Assembly: GCA_024760905.1 (NCBI GenBank)
Contig: CM045733.1
Span: 25,038,501-25,102,500 of the forward strand
DNA: 64,000 nt
Source of the DNA: Plotosus lineatus
Taxonomy: Eukaryota; Chordata; Actinopteri; Siluriformes; Plotosidae
Direction of reading: 5' to 3'
This document shows positions 37,433-43,439 of this stretch, in pieces (position 1 is the stretch's first letter; every line of letters starts with the position of its first letter). The notes under the pieces are model-generated. The model was not told the origin of the DNA and did not search any database. It worked only from the letters and a program-made list of their open reading frames with translations. The position numbers and the translations under genes were made by a program.

Positions 37433-40400
37433 CCTTGACTGTGCTAATTTTTTTAGAAGGACCTGTATATATGGGAAAATATTTAGCACATTGTGATAAA
37501 GTTCATTATTTTCTGTAATGTACTGATAAAAATGAAACGTTCATATATTTTAGATTTATTGCACACCAACTGAAATATTTCAGGTATTTTATTGTTTTAA
37601 TACTGATGATTTTGGCATACAGCTCATGAAAACCCCAAATTCCTATCTCAAAAAATTAGCATATCATGTTCAGATAGTCTAAACGAGCTATTAACCTAAT
37701 CATCTGAATCAACCAATTAACTCTAAACACCTGCAAAAGATTCCTGAGGCTTTTAAAAACTCCCAGCCTGGTTCATTACTCAAAACCGCAATCATGGGTA
37801 AGACTGCCGACCTGACTGCTGTCCAGAAGGCCATCATTGACACCCTCAAGCAAGAGGGTAAGACACAGAAAGAAATCTCTGAGCGAATAGGCTGTTCCCA
37901 GAGTGCTCTATCAAGCCACCTCAGTGGGACGTCTGTGGGAAGGAAAAAGTGAAAGAAGGGCCGATTCCAGACCTTGGGGGACCTGTGGAAGCAGTGGACT
38001 GAGTCTGGAGTAGAAACATCCAGAGCCACCGTGCACAGGCGTGTGCAGGAAATGGGCTACAGATGCCACATTCCCCAGGTCAAGCCACTTTTGAACCAGA
38101 AACAGTGGCAGAAGCGCCTGACCTGGGCTACAGAGAAGCAGCACTGGACTGTTGCTCAGTGGTACAAAGTACTTTTTTCGGATGAAAGCAAATTTTGCAT
38201 GTCATTCGGAAATCAAGGTACCAGAGTCTGGAGGAAGACTGAGGAGAAGGAAATGCCAAAATGCCTGAAGTCCAGTGTCAAGTACCCACAGTCAGTGATG
38301 GTCTGGGGTGCCATGTCAGCTGCTGGTGTTGGTCCACTGTGTTTTATCAAGGGCAGGGTCAATGCAGCTAGCTATCAGGAGATTTTGGAACACTTCATGC
38401 TCAAGGATTCCCGACCAAGTATTGAATGCATAACTGAACATAATTATTTGAAGGTTGACATTTTTTGTATTATAAGCACTTTTTTTATTGGTCGGATGAA
38501 ATATGCTAATTTTTTGAGATAGGAATTTTGGGTTTTCATGAGCTGTATGCCAAAATCATCAGTATTAAAACAATAAAAGATCTGAAATATTTCAGTTGGT
38601 GTGCAATTAATCCAAAATATATGAAAGTTTAATTATTATCAGTACATTACAGAAAATTATGAACTTTATCCCAATATGCTAATTTTTTTTGAGAGGGACT
38701 AGTAGGAATTCACATGAGCAGAAAACCCACTAAAAGCCTTTGCAATGTGTTATCCTTAATTTAATTTAGTTGTTTAGTTTACAAGTGTTTTAAAAAATAC
38801 CTGATTAATATCTGCATGTAATTTCTTTTTATTTATTATTTTTTGTTTTATTTATTTATTTATTTTTAAATAAACGATGCTTTTTAAAAAAATATCCACT
38901 AGGTGGCAGACTTCTACCTTTTAATCTAGTAGTGAATCCTTTTTAAGACCAAAAAGTGTGTGAAGATTGCAGAGTTTTAAAGCCTGAATCACTCGAGTTG
39001 AATAATGGCTGTTTTTCTATTACTAATATTTAATTTGTACTGTTTAATAAGTGTCTTTGAGCCATCAGGAGCTCTAAATTTGACAGATCATGTGGTGAAG
39101 TGCGTGGTATCATCAGAGTAGAAAAACACACCTTCAGAAACAAAAGCTTCATTAATTTAATGCACTAAGCCATTAGAACTGAAATAGCTGCCTGTGCATG
39201 CACGTACATATCCGACAACTAGCTGTAAGGCGTGATGTTAATCTGCTGTACCTCTCTGTTTCTCATAGATAATCGACCCTCATATGCCTCGGGTTGGCTG
39301 CAATCACAACGGGGTGTCCATACCAATCCCCCCACTGGACGTGCTCCGCATTGGAGAGCAAATGCAGTACAAGTCCGATGAGAAGCTCTACCTCGTACTG
39401 TTCTTCGACAACAAACGCAGCTGGTAAGCTTTGAAATGACCACTATGCATCATACTTGACTTGAGAAAACCATTCGTATATCATTAGTTCACTGCCATTT
39501 CTGTGTCATCAAGCCATGGCTCTTAAAGTGGTCTCTGGGCAACATAGCCCATGGGGTGTTTGATTTTGTAATCATTTTATTATGCCCATAAATAATAAAT
39601 TGAAAATATTATGGCTAGGGGAAGAAAAAACAGCCCAAAGTATTGTATACATAATAGCGCAGCTGATGACTGAGCCCCATAGGCATAAGATGTCGTTGGT
39701 AGTCCCATGTCTGTACCTGGGTTGATGCTGATTAGCTATTATGGGTTGCTAACATGCATGACAACAGGCAGCAATACAATGCAAAAAAAAAAAAAACAGG
39801 TTTACTGACAACAAAACTTTAACCACAAAAATAGAGGCTGATACACCGCTGCTTAGACTCCGTGTACTCGGTGAGTAAATATTCACACAGAATGCTCAGC
39901 ATAATCTAATTTGGGTAGACAGGCAAACTTTCTCTGAGCAAAATAAACACTGAGCATTAACAAGACCATGAACTCGTTCAGGCAGTTGATTGGTCAGTCC
40001 CTGTACAGAGCACAAATATTGACCAATCAGCTCCCTGAAGACTCAAATAATTTGTTTAAATGAGCAAAGTCAGGTGTGCTGCTGGTTGGTTGAAACAAAA
40101 GCCTGCAGCCACATGACCCTTTTGCGGCATGAGTTTGACACCCCTGGTTTAATCCTAATTAGGGTGCGGGGAGGCTGGTACCCATCTCGGTTGACTCTGG
40201 GTGAGGGTCGGGTACACCCAGGACAGCTCACAAGGTCATCGCAGGGCCAACACACAGCTACATTTACACCAAGGGGAAATTTGGAACAGCCATTTTACAT
40301 CATACTGTTTCGTTTCATATACAGGGATCCCTTGCTATATCGCGCTTCAATTCACGAGGCTTCAGTGCATCGCGGTTTTTGTTTGTTTGTTTGTTTGTTT

Positions 40401-42163
40401 TTAGAAATATTCATCGAATCAAAAAATAAGGAAATAAAAGAATAGGCATAAAACTTAACTTAAAATGCCGCAAAAACAAGGCCAATTAAGCAAAAAAAAA
40501 AAAAAAAAAAAAACCCCAAACAAACAAAAGAACAACCCAAAACCTCCCATCAAAACTACTTACATTTTTATGTGAGGTGTGTATCTGAGTACGCGTGCGC
40601 CTGTGTATGTGTGTGTATTTATATTTTATTTACATCTTATGCATTATATTTGAATGTTTAATTGTATTATAATCATTTATAACATTGAATGTGTATTCAT
40701 TGATATTATATACACACATACGTGTGCGTATACTAGAGCCCTGCGCAGGCCAAGATCACAAGCCCGCGCCCACCCCACAAATTAGAATTATGGCCTGCAG
40801 CTCGCCCCGTCCCACAAGTGAAATTCTAACCTGACCTGCAGCCTGCCCCACACAAAATACTTCAGCCCGCCCCGTCCCGCAGTGAGTTTCTAATTCTGAG
40901 CCCGCACCCACCCCGCAGCTCGCACAACACAACTACATATTAGCATTCAACCTTTAATTCACTCAAACCTTAAAAAGTTACATTAAAATCAACAATTTTT
41001 CACAACAGCCTAATAATGTATATTTACCTGATACAAAGTGTTTGCTGCATATTCTACTGTATTCTGTAGGATTCCAGTCTTTCCTATTTACCGCTGTGAT
41101 CCACTTGGCTTCTCTCTCCGGGTCAGATGGAAAAAGATAAAATGACAGCGCAGGCTTACTCCTCTGTCTATTTGCACAGCCAGCAGCACAACACGATATA
41201 ACCATACTCACTGCTTATTTTTTATCACTCCAGGGAAGTTAGTAACCGACAAACAACATCCAGTTGGGTAATGTTGAACCACTATTACTTATTTTAAAAT
41301 GTTGAGCAACTTTGAATGAGCGAGCGCTGTCAGGATCATGCCATGCCGTCCAATATGGCAGATAAACAAAAGTCACATGACTCGGTGACGTCACATGCAA
41401 AACCTCAATATGTGAGGCGCTCAAAACCGGAAGTAGTGTACTTGCTGTGGGTTATATGAACTTCCGGTCTTTCAAGTTCGCAAAGGTGTTGTTGAACTCG
41501 TTTAGAACTCAGCCTGCACTGATATGAATCACCAGCAGAGCGGAGAGTTCTTTCTTTTCTGGACAGCCTACATGAATCCGTGACATCAAATCTTGGATCA
41601 TTCTCAACCCGCCCTGCCCCACATAAGTTTCAAATTGACCCGCCCTGCCCCGCAAACTAAAAAGTCTGATTTTGAATTTGTGCCCGCGGGCTACAGGCTG
41701 AAACCCGCCCCACGCAGGGCTCTAGCGTATATGTCGGTTGGTTGCTCCTACTTCGCGGAATTCGGCACGGGGGTCTTGGTCCTAATTAACCGCGGAAAGT
41801 GAGGCATCCCTTTATTGTATTATATTTATTTATCAGTTTGTCTATACTTGGGTGCAGTGATGTGTGATGGGTTTTCGAAGACCACAACACAAATAGTATT
41901 GACACATTAAAGGAATAATTATAACGCACACAATTAAAATATACTGTACGCATAATTGTCTATATTGTAATTCTGTGTCTAGGCAATGGCTTCCGAAGTC
42001 TAAAATGGTTCCTCTCGGAATCGATAAAACCATCGACAAGATCAAAATGATGGAGGGCCGCACATCTTCCATTCGCAAAGCCGTTCAGATCGCTTTCTCC
42101 CGGGCCATGAACCACCTGAGCCGAGTGCAGGACGAGCCGAGTGACCTTAGTGACGTTGACTAA
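8612..42163 (+). CDS. brd1: BRD1/BRPF2, bromodomain and PHD finger scaffold of MYST acetyltransferase complexes
   Basis: Coding exons: 8612-9963, 11982-12138, 12223-12354, 14768-14896, 17814-18126, 21800-22051, 25655-26101, 26368-26494, 36272-36408, 37277-37386, 39269-39423, 41983-42163. They join in frame to 1163 residues, close to the long form of mammalian BRD1 (1189). Visible domains: N-terminal conserved region (about 25-190), PHD1 (214-260), zinc knuckle, PHD2 (324-390), basic helical linker (about 450-560), bromodomain (about 562-668, acetyl-lysine Asn637 in KYNAKD), PWWP (about 1035-1120). BRPF proteins scaffold KAT6A/KAT6B/KAT7 with ING and MEAF6 in the nucleus, and BRD1 is linked to H3K14 acetylation. 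The start has a good context (A at -3, G at +4). The C-terminal [10 protein letters not shown] ending favours BRD1 over BRPF1/3. Fish can have brd1a and brd1b; which one this is cannot be told. Confidence 0.93.
9964..10490 (+). other. brd1 intron 1, left part
   Basis: No gene or repeat end recognised between the donor and the Tigger-type element at 10491. Confidence 0.4.
10491..11046. mobile_element. Tigger/pogo-type MITE in brd1 intron 1
   Basis: Left end CAGTAAGCTCTTCCCCATTC. The right end on the minus strand reads CAGTAGGCCCCCGTTATTCG. Both are flanked by TA (10489-10490 and 11047-11048), as expected for Tc1/mariner/pogo insertion. No transposase reading frame is evident, so it is non-autonomous. 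Confidence 0.7.
11047..11981 (+). other. brd1 intron 1, right part
   Basis: AT-rich with short T runs. It ends at the acceptor gtgcaacag. Confidence 0.5.
11982..12138 (+). CDS. brd1: brd1 coding exon 2
   Basis: Encodes [19 protein letters not shown] through [13 protein letters not shown] (residues 451-503), the conserved helical segment after PHD2 in BRPF proteins. The acceptor is at 11980-11981 and the donor is CCT followed by GTGAGT. The following intron is only 84 bp (12139-12222). Confidence 0.93.
12223..12354 (+). CDS. brd1: brd1 coding exon 3
   Basis: Encodes residues 504-547, with [20 protein letters not shown] and KREKLKREE, the highly charged helical segment conserved in BRPFs and upstream of the bromodomain. 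Both boundaries are phase 0, with acceptor TTTGTGCAG and donor GTAATG. Confidence 0.93.
12420..12780 (+). mobile_element. Rex3-like LINE, 3' fragment
   Basis: Decayed translation of [14 protein letters not shown], [15 protein letters not shown] and EVAGE-type residues. It corresponds to the C-terminal end of the LINE at 45505-47090. It lies in brd1 intron 3, in the sense orientation. Confidence 0.65.
12975..13125. mobile_element. SINE-like repeat fragment
   Basis: Contains caaggcacctaaccccaact and gctccccaggcgcc, a body segment common in fish SINEs. No tRNA head is visible. Confidence 0.45.
13205..13870 (-). mobile_element. SINE family A fragment, split by a hAT element
   Basis: The parts at 13205-13302 (ccctgagcagctcatcagac, ccattgcagggccag) and 13795-13870 (gcactttggaatagccaatt) are adjacent in intact copies. 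Here they are separated by the hAT insertion at 13303-13794. Confidence 0.6.
13303..13794. mobile_element. hAT-type non-autonomous transposon
   Basis: Left end CAGTGTTTCTCAA, right end TTGAGAAGCACTG, flanked by a perfect 8-bp duplication ATCTAGGG (13295-13302 and 13795-13802). The 8-bp size is diagnostic for hAT-type integration. No intact transposase. Confidence 0.85.
13895..14250 (-). mobile_element. SINE family A copy
   Basis: On the minus strand it shows a tRNA-like head (AGTTAGCATGATCACTTGAC, then a B-box-like GGTTTGATTCCC), the body with TTTCTGTGTGAG, and a degenerate tail near 13930. Confidence 0.65.
14251..14767 (+). other. brd1 intron 3, right part
   Basis: T-rich and TTTG-repeat tracts at 14509-14590. 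Nothing else recognised. Confidence 0.5.
14768..14896 (+). CDS. brd1: brd1 coding exon 4: start of bromodomain
   Basis: Encodes residues 548-590 ([20 protein letters not shown], then [20 protein letters not shown]). This is the linker and helix Z of the bromodomain. Acceptor TTCATAG, donor GAG followed by GTGAGT, both phase 0. Confidence 0.93.
14897..16239 (+). other. brd1 intron 4, left part, with (CT)n microsatellite
   Basis: Mostly unrecognised. A (CT)n tract lies at about 15870-15928 and an A18 run near 16123-16142. Confidence 0.5.
16240..16955 (-). mobile_element. SINE family B with L2-type tail, interrupted by a second SINE
   Basis: The minus strand reads head, body and the tail ctaattaggattaag followed by AATGAATGAATGAT. 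The head is split at 16573 by another SINE (16574-16925). Outer flanks share TGAAATCAA, a likely target-site duplication. Confidence 0.7.
16574..16925 (-). mobile_element. SINE family B with RTE-type tail, nested in another SINE
   Basis: The tail (minus strand ...GCCGAAAGACAGACAGAC) is at the left and the tRNA-like head at the right. It is flanked by a 19-bp duplication with two mismatches (acgttaccaccgggccacc at 16555-16573; acgttgccatcgggccacc at 16926-16944). It therefore inserted into the head of the surrounding SINE. Confidence 0.8.
16956..17813 (+). other. brd1 intron 4, right part
   Basis: No gene or repeat recognised. It ends at acceptor TCCTTTCAG. Confidence 0.5.
17814..18126 (+). 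CDS. brd1: brd1 coding exon 5: bromodomain core
   Basis: Encodes residues 591-694 plus one base. [20 protein letters not shown] is the ZA loop and helix [21 protein letters not shown] carries the acetyl-lysine-binding Asn637. PPPFTWED follows. Donor GATG followed by GTAGGC, phase 1. Confidence 0.95.
18127..18903 (+). other. brd1 intron 5, left part
   Basis: AT-rich with no gene or repeat recognised. Confidence 0.5.
19057..19840 (-). mobile_element. Tigger/pogo-type element with transposase HTH exon remnant, copy A
   Basis: Ends CAGTGATACCTCTGCTCACG and (minus strand from right) CAGTAAAACCTCCGCTGACG, flanked by TA. The minus-strand frame at 19403-19627 encodes [19 protein letters not shown] and [16 protein letters not shown] residues. 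This is the first helix-turn-helix of a pogo/CENP-B-type transposase; the catalytic domain is absent. A near-identical copy sits inverted at 30199-30985. Confidence 0.8.
20002..20504 (-). mobile_element. hAT-type element encoding a BED zinc finger remnant
   Basis: 15-bp perfect inverted ends CAGTGGTTCTTAACC, flanked by a perfect 8-bp duplication GTCTATAC (19994-20001, 20505-20512). The minus-strand frame 20011-20340 reads [20 protein letters not shown] then [11 protein letters not shown], a C2H2-type BED finger as found at the N terminus of hAT transposases. The catalytic part is missing. Confidence 0.88.
20648..21354 (+). other. brd1 intron 5, middle part
   Basis: No gene or repeat recognised apart from a T18 run at about 20943-20960. 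Confidence 0.5.
21355..21480 (+). mobile_element. tRNA-like SINE head fragment
   Basis: gggtggttagtaccttcgtc followed by GGTCCTGGGTTCGAGTCC gives an A-box-like and a B-box sequence typical of tRNA-derived SINEs. A TTTCTGTGAC body start follows, then similarity ends. Confidence 0.55.
21481..21799 (+). other. brd1 intron 5, right end
   Basis: T-rich and TA-rich tract at 21729-21790 directly before the acceptor ACCCCTTAG. Confidence 0.6.
21800..22051 (+). CDS. brd1: brd1 coding exon 6
   Basis: Encodes residues 695-778 plus one base: [39 protein letters not shown] and [17 protein letters not shown], then an acidic tail. This segment after the bromodomain is conserved in BRPFs. Donor GAAG followed by GTTAGT. 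Confidence 0.93.
22095..22132. repeat. (TA)n microsatellite
   Basis: Pure TA dinucleotides 45 bp after coding exon 6. Confidence 0.9.
22374..22555 (+). mobile_element. tRNA-derived SINE of a third type (family C)
   Basis: Head gtggtggcttagtggttaat with B box GGTTCAATCCCC, then gttgggcccttgag and a tail CTCTGGACAAGAGTGTCTGC, CAAATACTGTAAATGTAAATG. This is a widespread fish SINE plan. A 5'-truncated copy is at 56600-56705. Confidence 0.75.
22562..22620. repeat. (TG)n and poly-C tracts
   Basis: About 13 TG units followed by a C10 run. Confidence 0.85.
22844..23297 (+). mobile_element. Tigger-type MITE, CAGGGATCCC family
   Basis: Inverted ends CAGGGATCCCTCGCTACTTC and, from the right on the minus strand, CAGGGATCCCTCACTTTCCG. 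TA precedes the left end. The interior holds T28 and a (TA)n tract (23130-23180). There is no transposase. Relatives lie at 2845, 26889, 40322 and 63188. Confidence 0.8.
24163..24405 (+). mobile_element. SINE family B with RTE-type tail, lacking its head
   Basis: Starts in the body at cccagtgcagctaactgggt and ends gcgactcccgagaaagggga with GAAAGGAAGA. The tRNA-like head is missing. Confidence 0.75.
24408..24705. repeat. Long imperfect TA/TG microsatellite
   Basis: Interleaved tata and tgtg tracts over about 300 bp, which produce spurious Tyr/Ile/His/Thr open frames on both strands. Confidence 0.9.
24898..25654 (+). other. brd1 intron 6, right part
   Basis: No gene or repeat recognised. It ends with acceptor CTTTTTTCAG. 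Confidence 0.5.
25655..26101 (+). CDS. brd1: brd1 coding exon 7: long-isoform segment and PRLETLL motif
   Basis: Encodes residues 779-927 plus one base. A Pro/Ser-rich and Gln-rich stretch (EQQQQEKP) leads to [33 protein letters not shown] and [18 protein letters not shown]. Mammalian BRD1 long and short forms differ in this region. Donor CCTG followed by GTACTG is weak but is the only site that joins in phase to GLSNGY, as in the family; the frame otherwise runs on to a stop at 26200. An internal in-frame AG lies at 25998-25999. Confidence 0.85.
26368..26494 (+). CDS. brd1: brd1 coding exon 8
   Basis: Encodes residues 928-969 plus two bases: [20 protein letters not shown] and [20 protein letters not shown]. 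The [13 protein letters not shown] run is a conserved BRD1 signature. Acceptor ATCTGTCAG, donor ACGAG followed by GTACAC. The downstream intron is about 9.8 kb. Confidence 0.9.
26495..26888 (+). other. brd1 intron 8, left end
   Basis: No gene or repeat recognised. Confidence 0.5.
26889..27655. mobile_element. Tigger-type MITE, CAGGGATCCC family, interrupted by a SINE
   Basis: Left end CAGGGATCCCTCACTTTCCT after TA. The right end, read on the minus strand, starts CGGTGATCCCTCATTACTTC and is followed by TA. The SINE at 26940-27285 lies within. Confidence 0.75.
26940..27285 (-). mobile_element. SINE family B with L2-type tail
   Basis: On the minus strand: head with GGTTCGATTCCCACTCTCC, body, then gccctgcgatggcctggc and ctaattcggattaagcggtt. 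Flanks share GCAACTACC/GCAACTGCC, a likely short target-site duplication. Confidence 0.75.
27656..28329 (+). other. No gene recognised
   Basis: An open frame at 27758-28021 has no recognisable domain and no conserved splice context. Confidence 0.4.
28330..28440 (+). mobile_element. tRNA-like SINE head fragment
   Basis: ccagtggcgtagtggttagg and a B-box-like TTTGAATCCCAG, followed by GACCCCTGGGCAAGG. The tail is not clear. Confidence 0.5.
28441..29011 (+). other. No gene recognised
   Basis: AT-rich, without recognisable repeat ends. Confidence 0.4.
29012..29355 (+). mobile_element. SINE family B with RTE-type tail
   Basis: Head ggcagtggtggcctggtggt with B box GGTTCGAGTCCC, body agctaactgggttatcaaag, tail gggttgtgtcaggaagggca (29256-29275) and GATAATTCGCTACGGCGACC. 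Ends GCTGAAAGAGG, then a G run. Confidence 0.8.
29890..29943. repeat. (CATA)n/(TA)n microsatellite
   Basis: catacatacatacata then a TA run, immediately before a short inverted-repeat element. Confidence 0.85.
29951..30089. mobile_element. Short MITE-like element with 24-bp perfect inverted ends
   Basis: Positions 29951-29974 (AAAATAAAAGGACAGG plus CAAAGAT-type bases) are the exact reverse complement of 30066-30089. The 91-bp interior (ggtgaaaccatcctctctct) also occurs at 661-765. It is flanked by CT and TA microsatellites in both places. Confidence 0.7.
30155..30198. repeat. (CT)n(TA)n microsatellite
   Basis: Compound dinucleotide tract abutting the left end of the next element. Confidence 0.85.
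30199..30985 (+). mobile_element. Tigger/pogo-type element with transposase HTH remnant, copy B
   Basis: Ends CAGTAAAACCTCTGCTGACG and (minus strand from right) CAGTGATACCTCTGCTCACG, flanked by TA. The frame at 30412-30636 encodes [19 protein letters not shown] and the same HTH as copy A at 19057-19840, with only about four changes over a 116-residue antisense frame. Orientation is opposite to copy A. Confidence 0.8.
30986..32329 (+). other. brd1 intron 8, middle part; small T and TA runs
   Basis: T23 run near 31227-31250, TA tract at about 31880-31906 and T-rich run at 32052-32067. No gene recognised. Confidence 0.4.
32330..32660 (-). mobile_element. SINE family B with L2-type tail
   Basis: The minus strand gives a degenerate head, body agctaactgggttatcaaag, and the tail with ctaattagggttacagaaa and AATGAATAAAG-type end. 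Confidence 0.7.
32981..33338 (+). mobile_element. SINE family B with RTE-type tail, complete copy
   Basis: Full head (GGAGCAGTGGTGGTCTAGTG, GGTTCGAGTCCC), body and tail ending GCCGAAAGGCAGACAGACAG. It is flanked by a perfect 16-bp target-site duplication agttatatggcagcgt (32965-32980, 33339-33354), proving retrotransposition. It is the best reference copy of this family in the window. Confidence 0.9.
33480..34422 (-). mobile_element. Tigger-type element, CAGACGCTCC family, copy 2
   Basis: Left end CAAACGCTCCCCGACTTACG. The right end on the minus strand reads CAAACGCTCCCCAACTTACG. TA flanks both sides. It is inverted relative to copy 1 at 23308-24897 and lacks the SINE. No transposase. Confidence 0.8.
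34271..34345. repeat. 21-bp tandem repeat, about 3.5 copies
   Basis: The unit catatgtcacacgtcataca plus t is repeated in the subterminal region of the Tigger-type element. Copy 1 has only a single related motif (gtgacgtatgacgctcatac). Confidence 0.8.
34423..35482 (+). other. No gene recognised
   Basis: T/G homopolymer run at 35068-35094 and AT-rich DNA. Confidence 0.4.
35483..35850 (+). mobile_element. SINE family B with L2-type tail, complete copy
   Basis: Head ggggcgtggtggcctagtgg, B box GTTTGAGTCCC, a C/A homopolymer expansion (35572-35613), body, then the tail starting ccgccctgcgatggcctggt and ending aattaagcggttacagagaa with ATGAACTGATGATG. Flanked by AATTTAAGAT on both sides, a likely target-site duplication. 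Confidence 0.8.
35918..36037. mobile_element. Tc1/mariner-type MITE, 120 bp
   Basis: Left end CAATACTGAGTAGAAGTCTT; the right end on the minus strand reads CAGTGCTGTGCAAAAGTTTT. Both continue AGGC. TA precedes the left end. Confidence 0.65.
36272..36408 (+). CDS. brd1: brd1 coding exon 9
   Basis: Encodes residues 970-1015 plus one base: [19 protein letters not shown] and [20 protein letters not shown]. The [11 protein letters not shown] segment is a BRD1 hallmark. Acceptor CTCTCCTGCAG, donor GCTG followed by GTGAGT. Confidence 0.93.
36409..37276 (+). other. brd1 intron 9
   Basis: A short GT-rich run near 36860-36897. No repeat ends recognised. Confidence 0.5.
37277..37386 (+). CDS. brd1: brd1 coding exon 10: start of PWWP domain
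   Basis: Encodes [20 protein letters not shown] and [17 protein letters not shown] (residues 1016-1052). GYPSYPA is the BRPF version of the PWWP signature, part of the methyl-lysine and DNA-binding module. Acceptor TTCCATAG, donor TTG followed by GTGAGT. Confidence 0.93.
37388..37430. repeat. (GT)n microsatellite overlapping the donor region
   Basis: Nearly pure GT dinucleotides start within the splice donor of coding exon 10 (GTGAGTGTGTG...). Confidence 0.9.
37434..38705 (+). mobile_element. Tc1-like transposon copy 2, internally deleted
   Basis: Same ends and IR/DR layout as 985-2497: an inner repeat tctcaaaaaattagcatatc near 37646 and a mirrored right end reaching gagagggactagta. About 315 bp present in copy 1 (between catttcatgct and ttcccgaccaagtattg) are missing, as is a stretch in the N-terminal transposase. 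It lies in brd1 intron 10. Confidence 0.85.
37794..38522 (+). pseudogene. Tc1-like transposase, deleted copy
   Basis: Starts [20 protein letters not shown] and keeps the CGA (Arg) where copy 1 has a stop, then reaches TGA after GRKK because of a deletion. A second open part (37974-38522) has [14 protein letters not shown] and [17 protein letters not shown] but loses the second and third catalytic regions through the internal deletion. Confidence 0.85.
38706..39268 (+). other. brd1 intron 10, right part
   Basis: No gene or repeat recognised. Acceptor TTTCTCATAG. Confidence 0.5.
39269..39423 (+). CDS. brd1: brd1 coding exon 11: PWWP domain core
   Basis: Encodes [40 protein letters not shown] and [12 protein letters not shown] (residues 1053-1103 plus two bases), the beta-barrel core of the PWWP domain. 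Donor AGCTG followed by GTAAGC. Confidence 0.95.
39424..40129 (+). other. brd1 intron 11, left part
   Basis: Short A run at 39783-39796. No gene or repeat recognised. Confidence 0.5.
40130..40310 (-). mobile_element. SINE family A 3' fragment
   Basis: The minus strand ends with accagcctccccgcacccta and attaggattaaa. The left part of the body (aaatttggaacagccatttt on the plus strand) is present, without the head. Confidence 0.6.
40734..41724 (-). mobile_element. P-like DNA transposon with THAP-domain remnant
   Basis: Inverted ends TAGAGCCCTGCG, flanked by an 8-bp duplication with one mismatch (gcgtatac 40726-40733, gcgtatat 41725-41732). It encodes a THAP zinc finger on the minus strand. THAP fingers are the DNA-binding domain of P-element transposases, which also make 8-bp duplications, so a P-like origin fits. 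A hAT origin with captured THAP cannot be excluded. Confidence 0.65.
40978..41211 (-). pseudogene. THAP-domain N-terminal exon of a transposase
   Basis: Reads [40 protein letters not shown] and [14 protein letters not shown]. The spacing of C-x4-C, the W in KWITAVNR and C-x2-H in CSKHF match the C2CH zinc pattern of THAP domains. A GTAAATA donor-like site follows VSGKY. No catalytic domain follows, so it is a fragment within the element at 40734-41724. Confidence 0.7.
41983..42163 (+). CDS. brd1: brd1 coding exon 12: C-terminus
   Basis: Encodes [40 protein letters not shown] and [19 protein letters not shown], then TAA. The WLP and IRKAV motifs complete the PWWP domain, and the terminal DLSDVD is the BRD1 ending. 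Acceptor TGTGTCTAG. Confidence 0.95.
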
Positions 42164-42903
42164 CAGCGGAGACCAGAGAGCACATGAGTGTACTGGAAAG
42201 CCTTAGTATTCTCCATGCCTTGCTCAAATCTTCATTTATCTGCTGCGAAAGCTCTTTTTCTTCCTCCTCATGATGAGAAAGTTGCTGTGGCGACTGCTGC
42301 TTTGACTGCGTGCGTGAATGCATTCGATTGTTTCTCCTTCACTGTGCCGGGCGCTTGCTGCCACCTTCACTGCCACTCACCTCCTTCATTTCCCCCTCAA
42401 GTTCACATTTCTAATCACACAAGTGTTCATTTGTTCTATAAACTCTGTAAATAACTGTAAATTGCTTCATCCTAACTTATTCTGTAGAGTTGCCGCACTG
42501 GGTACTGTACATTTTAGTTCCTTTTCTTTGTGTTTTATTTATATAATGTGTTTTACTTTAGCATCTCAGCGTCTTCCTCACTGATACACACACACAAAAA
42601 AAAAACCACACATTCAAACAGGAAAGGATGCTTGATCAGGGCTTAAACAATAATGTGAGAATATTGTTTTTCTTTTTCTTTTTTTTATCATTTAAATTAT
42701 TGAGGTTTATATGCATAAACTTCTTTTTGGTATTATGTCTTTTGTACCCAATGTTTTTTATAACAGTTTTAGCCTATTTTGTTGTGATATATTTATATAA
42801 GTAAATATATATCTGTACACTTTAGATGCTCACACAAATTACTGTTGTTATGGAAACTGAACGTGTGTTGTTCTCATGAAACCAAAAGGAAAAAAAATGC
42901 TGC

Positions 42904-42946
<43 letters not shown>

Positions 42947-43281
42947 TATATATATATTTTTGAAAAAAAAGAAACCTTTAGTTTGTGTTGTTTTAAACAG
43001 CATTGTCTACACTGTAGCTAATTTCTCGTTCTTTTTTTTTTTATATTCTATATTGTTTGTATTTGGGACCATGATGATGATGAAGTGGCCATGTTAAATT
43101 ATTTGGGGATGGGTGGGGGATCAATTAGGGAGATTGATCGGTTTCAGTTGGCACATTCCACTGACTGTCTAACGATGGTCTTTCTATAAATAATGTTCAA
43201 TATATCTGTTCAGTGAAAAAAAAATATTTGGAGTCATTTAGTTCTCTGGGTAGCAAAGGCTAGATATAAGGGTGGGTACTT

Positions 43282-43330
<49 letters not shown>

Positions 43331-43430
43331 GGATTTTTGTTTTTATTGGATAACAGGATGGTTGCTTTTTTCTTTTTTTTCCCCTTTTTTTTAATAATAA
43401 GATAAATAAACCGACTAAACATATGAACTT
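42164..43430 (+). other. brd1: brd1 3' untranslated region
   Basis: Follows the stop codon, AT-rich, with T25 at 42910-42937 and (TA)n at 43280-43326. It ends near the AATAAA at 43405. The boundary is inferred. Confidence 0.6.
43405..43410 (+). terminator. brd1: brd1 polyadenylation signal AATAAA
   Basis: AATAAA about 1.24 kb after the stop, with a T/TG-rich stretch about 20-30 bases further on. A second AATAAA at 43679-43684 is an alternative. Confidence 0.55.
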
Positions 43431-43439
43431 TGAGTCTTC

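Larger units (their letters stand above)
40322..41812 (+). mobile_element. Tigger-type MITE, CAGGGATCCC family, split by a THAP-domain element
   Basis: Left end CAGGGATCCCTTGCTATATC after TA. The right part (tcctaattaaccgcggaaag, then AGTGAGGCATCCCT) matches 23270-23297. The THAP element at 40734-41724 separates the halves. Confidence 0.8.
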
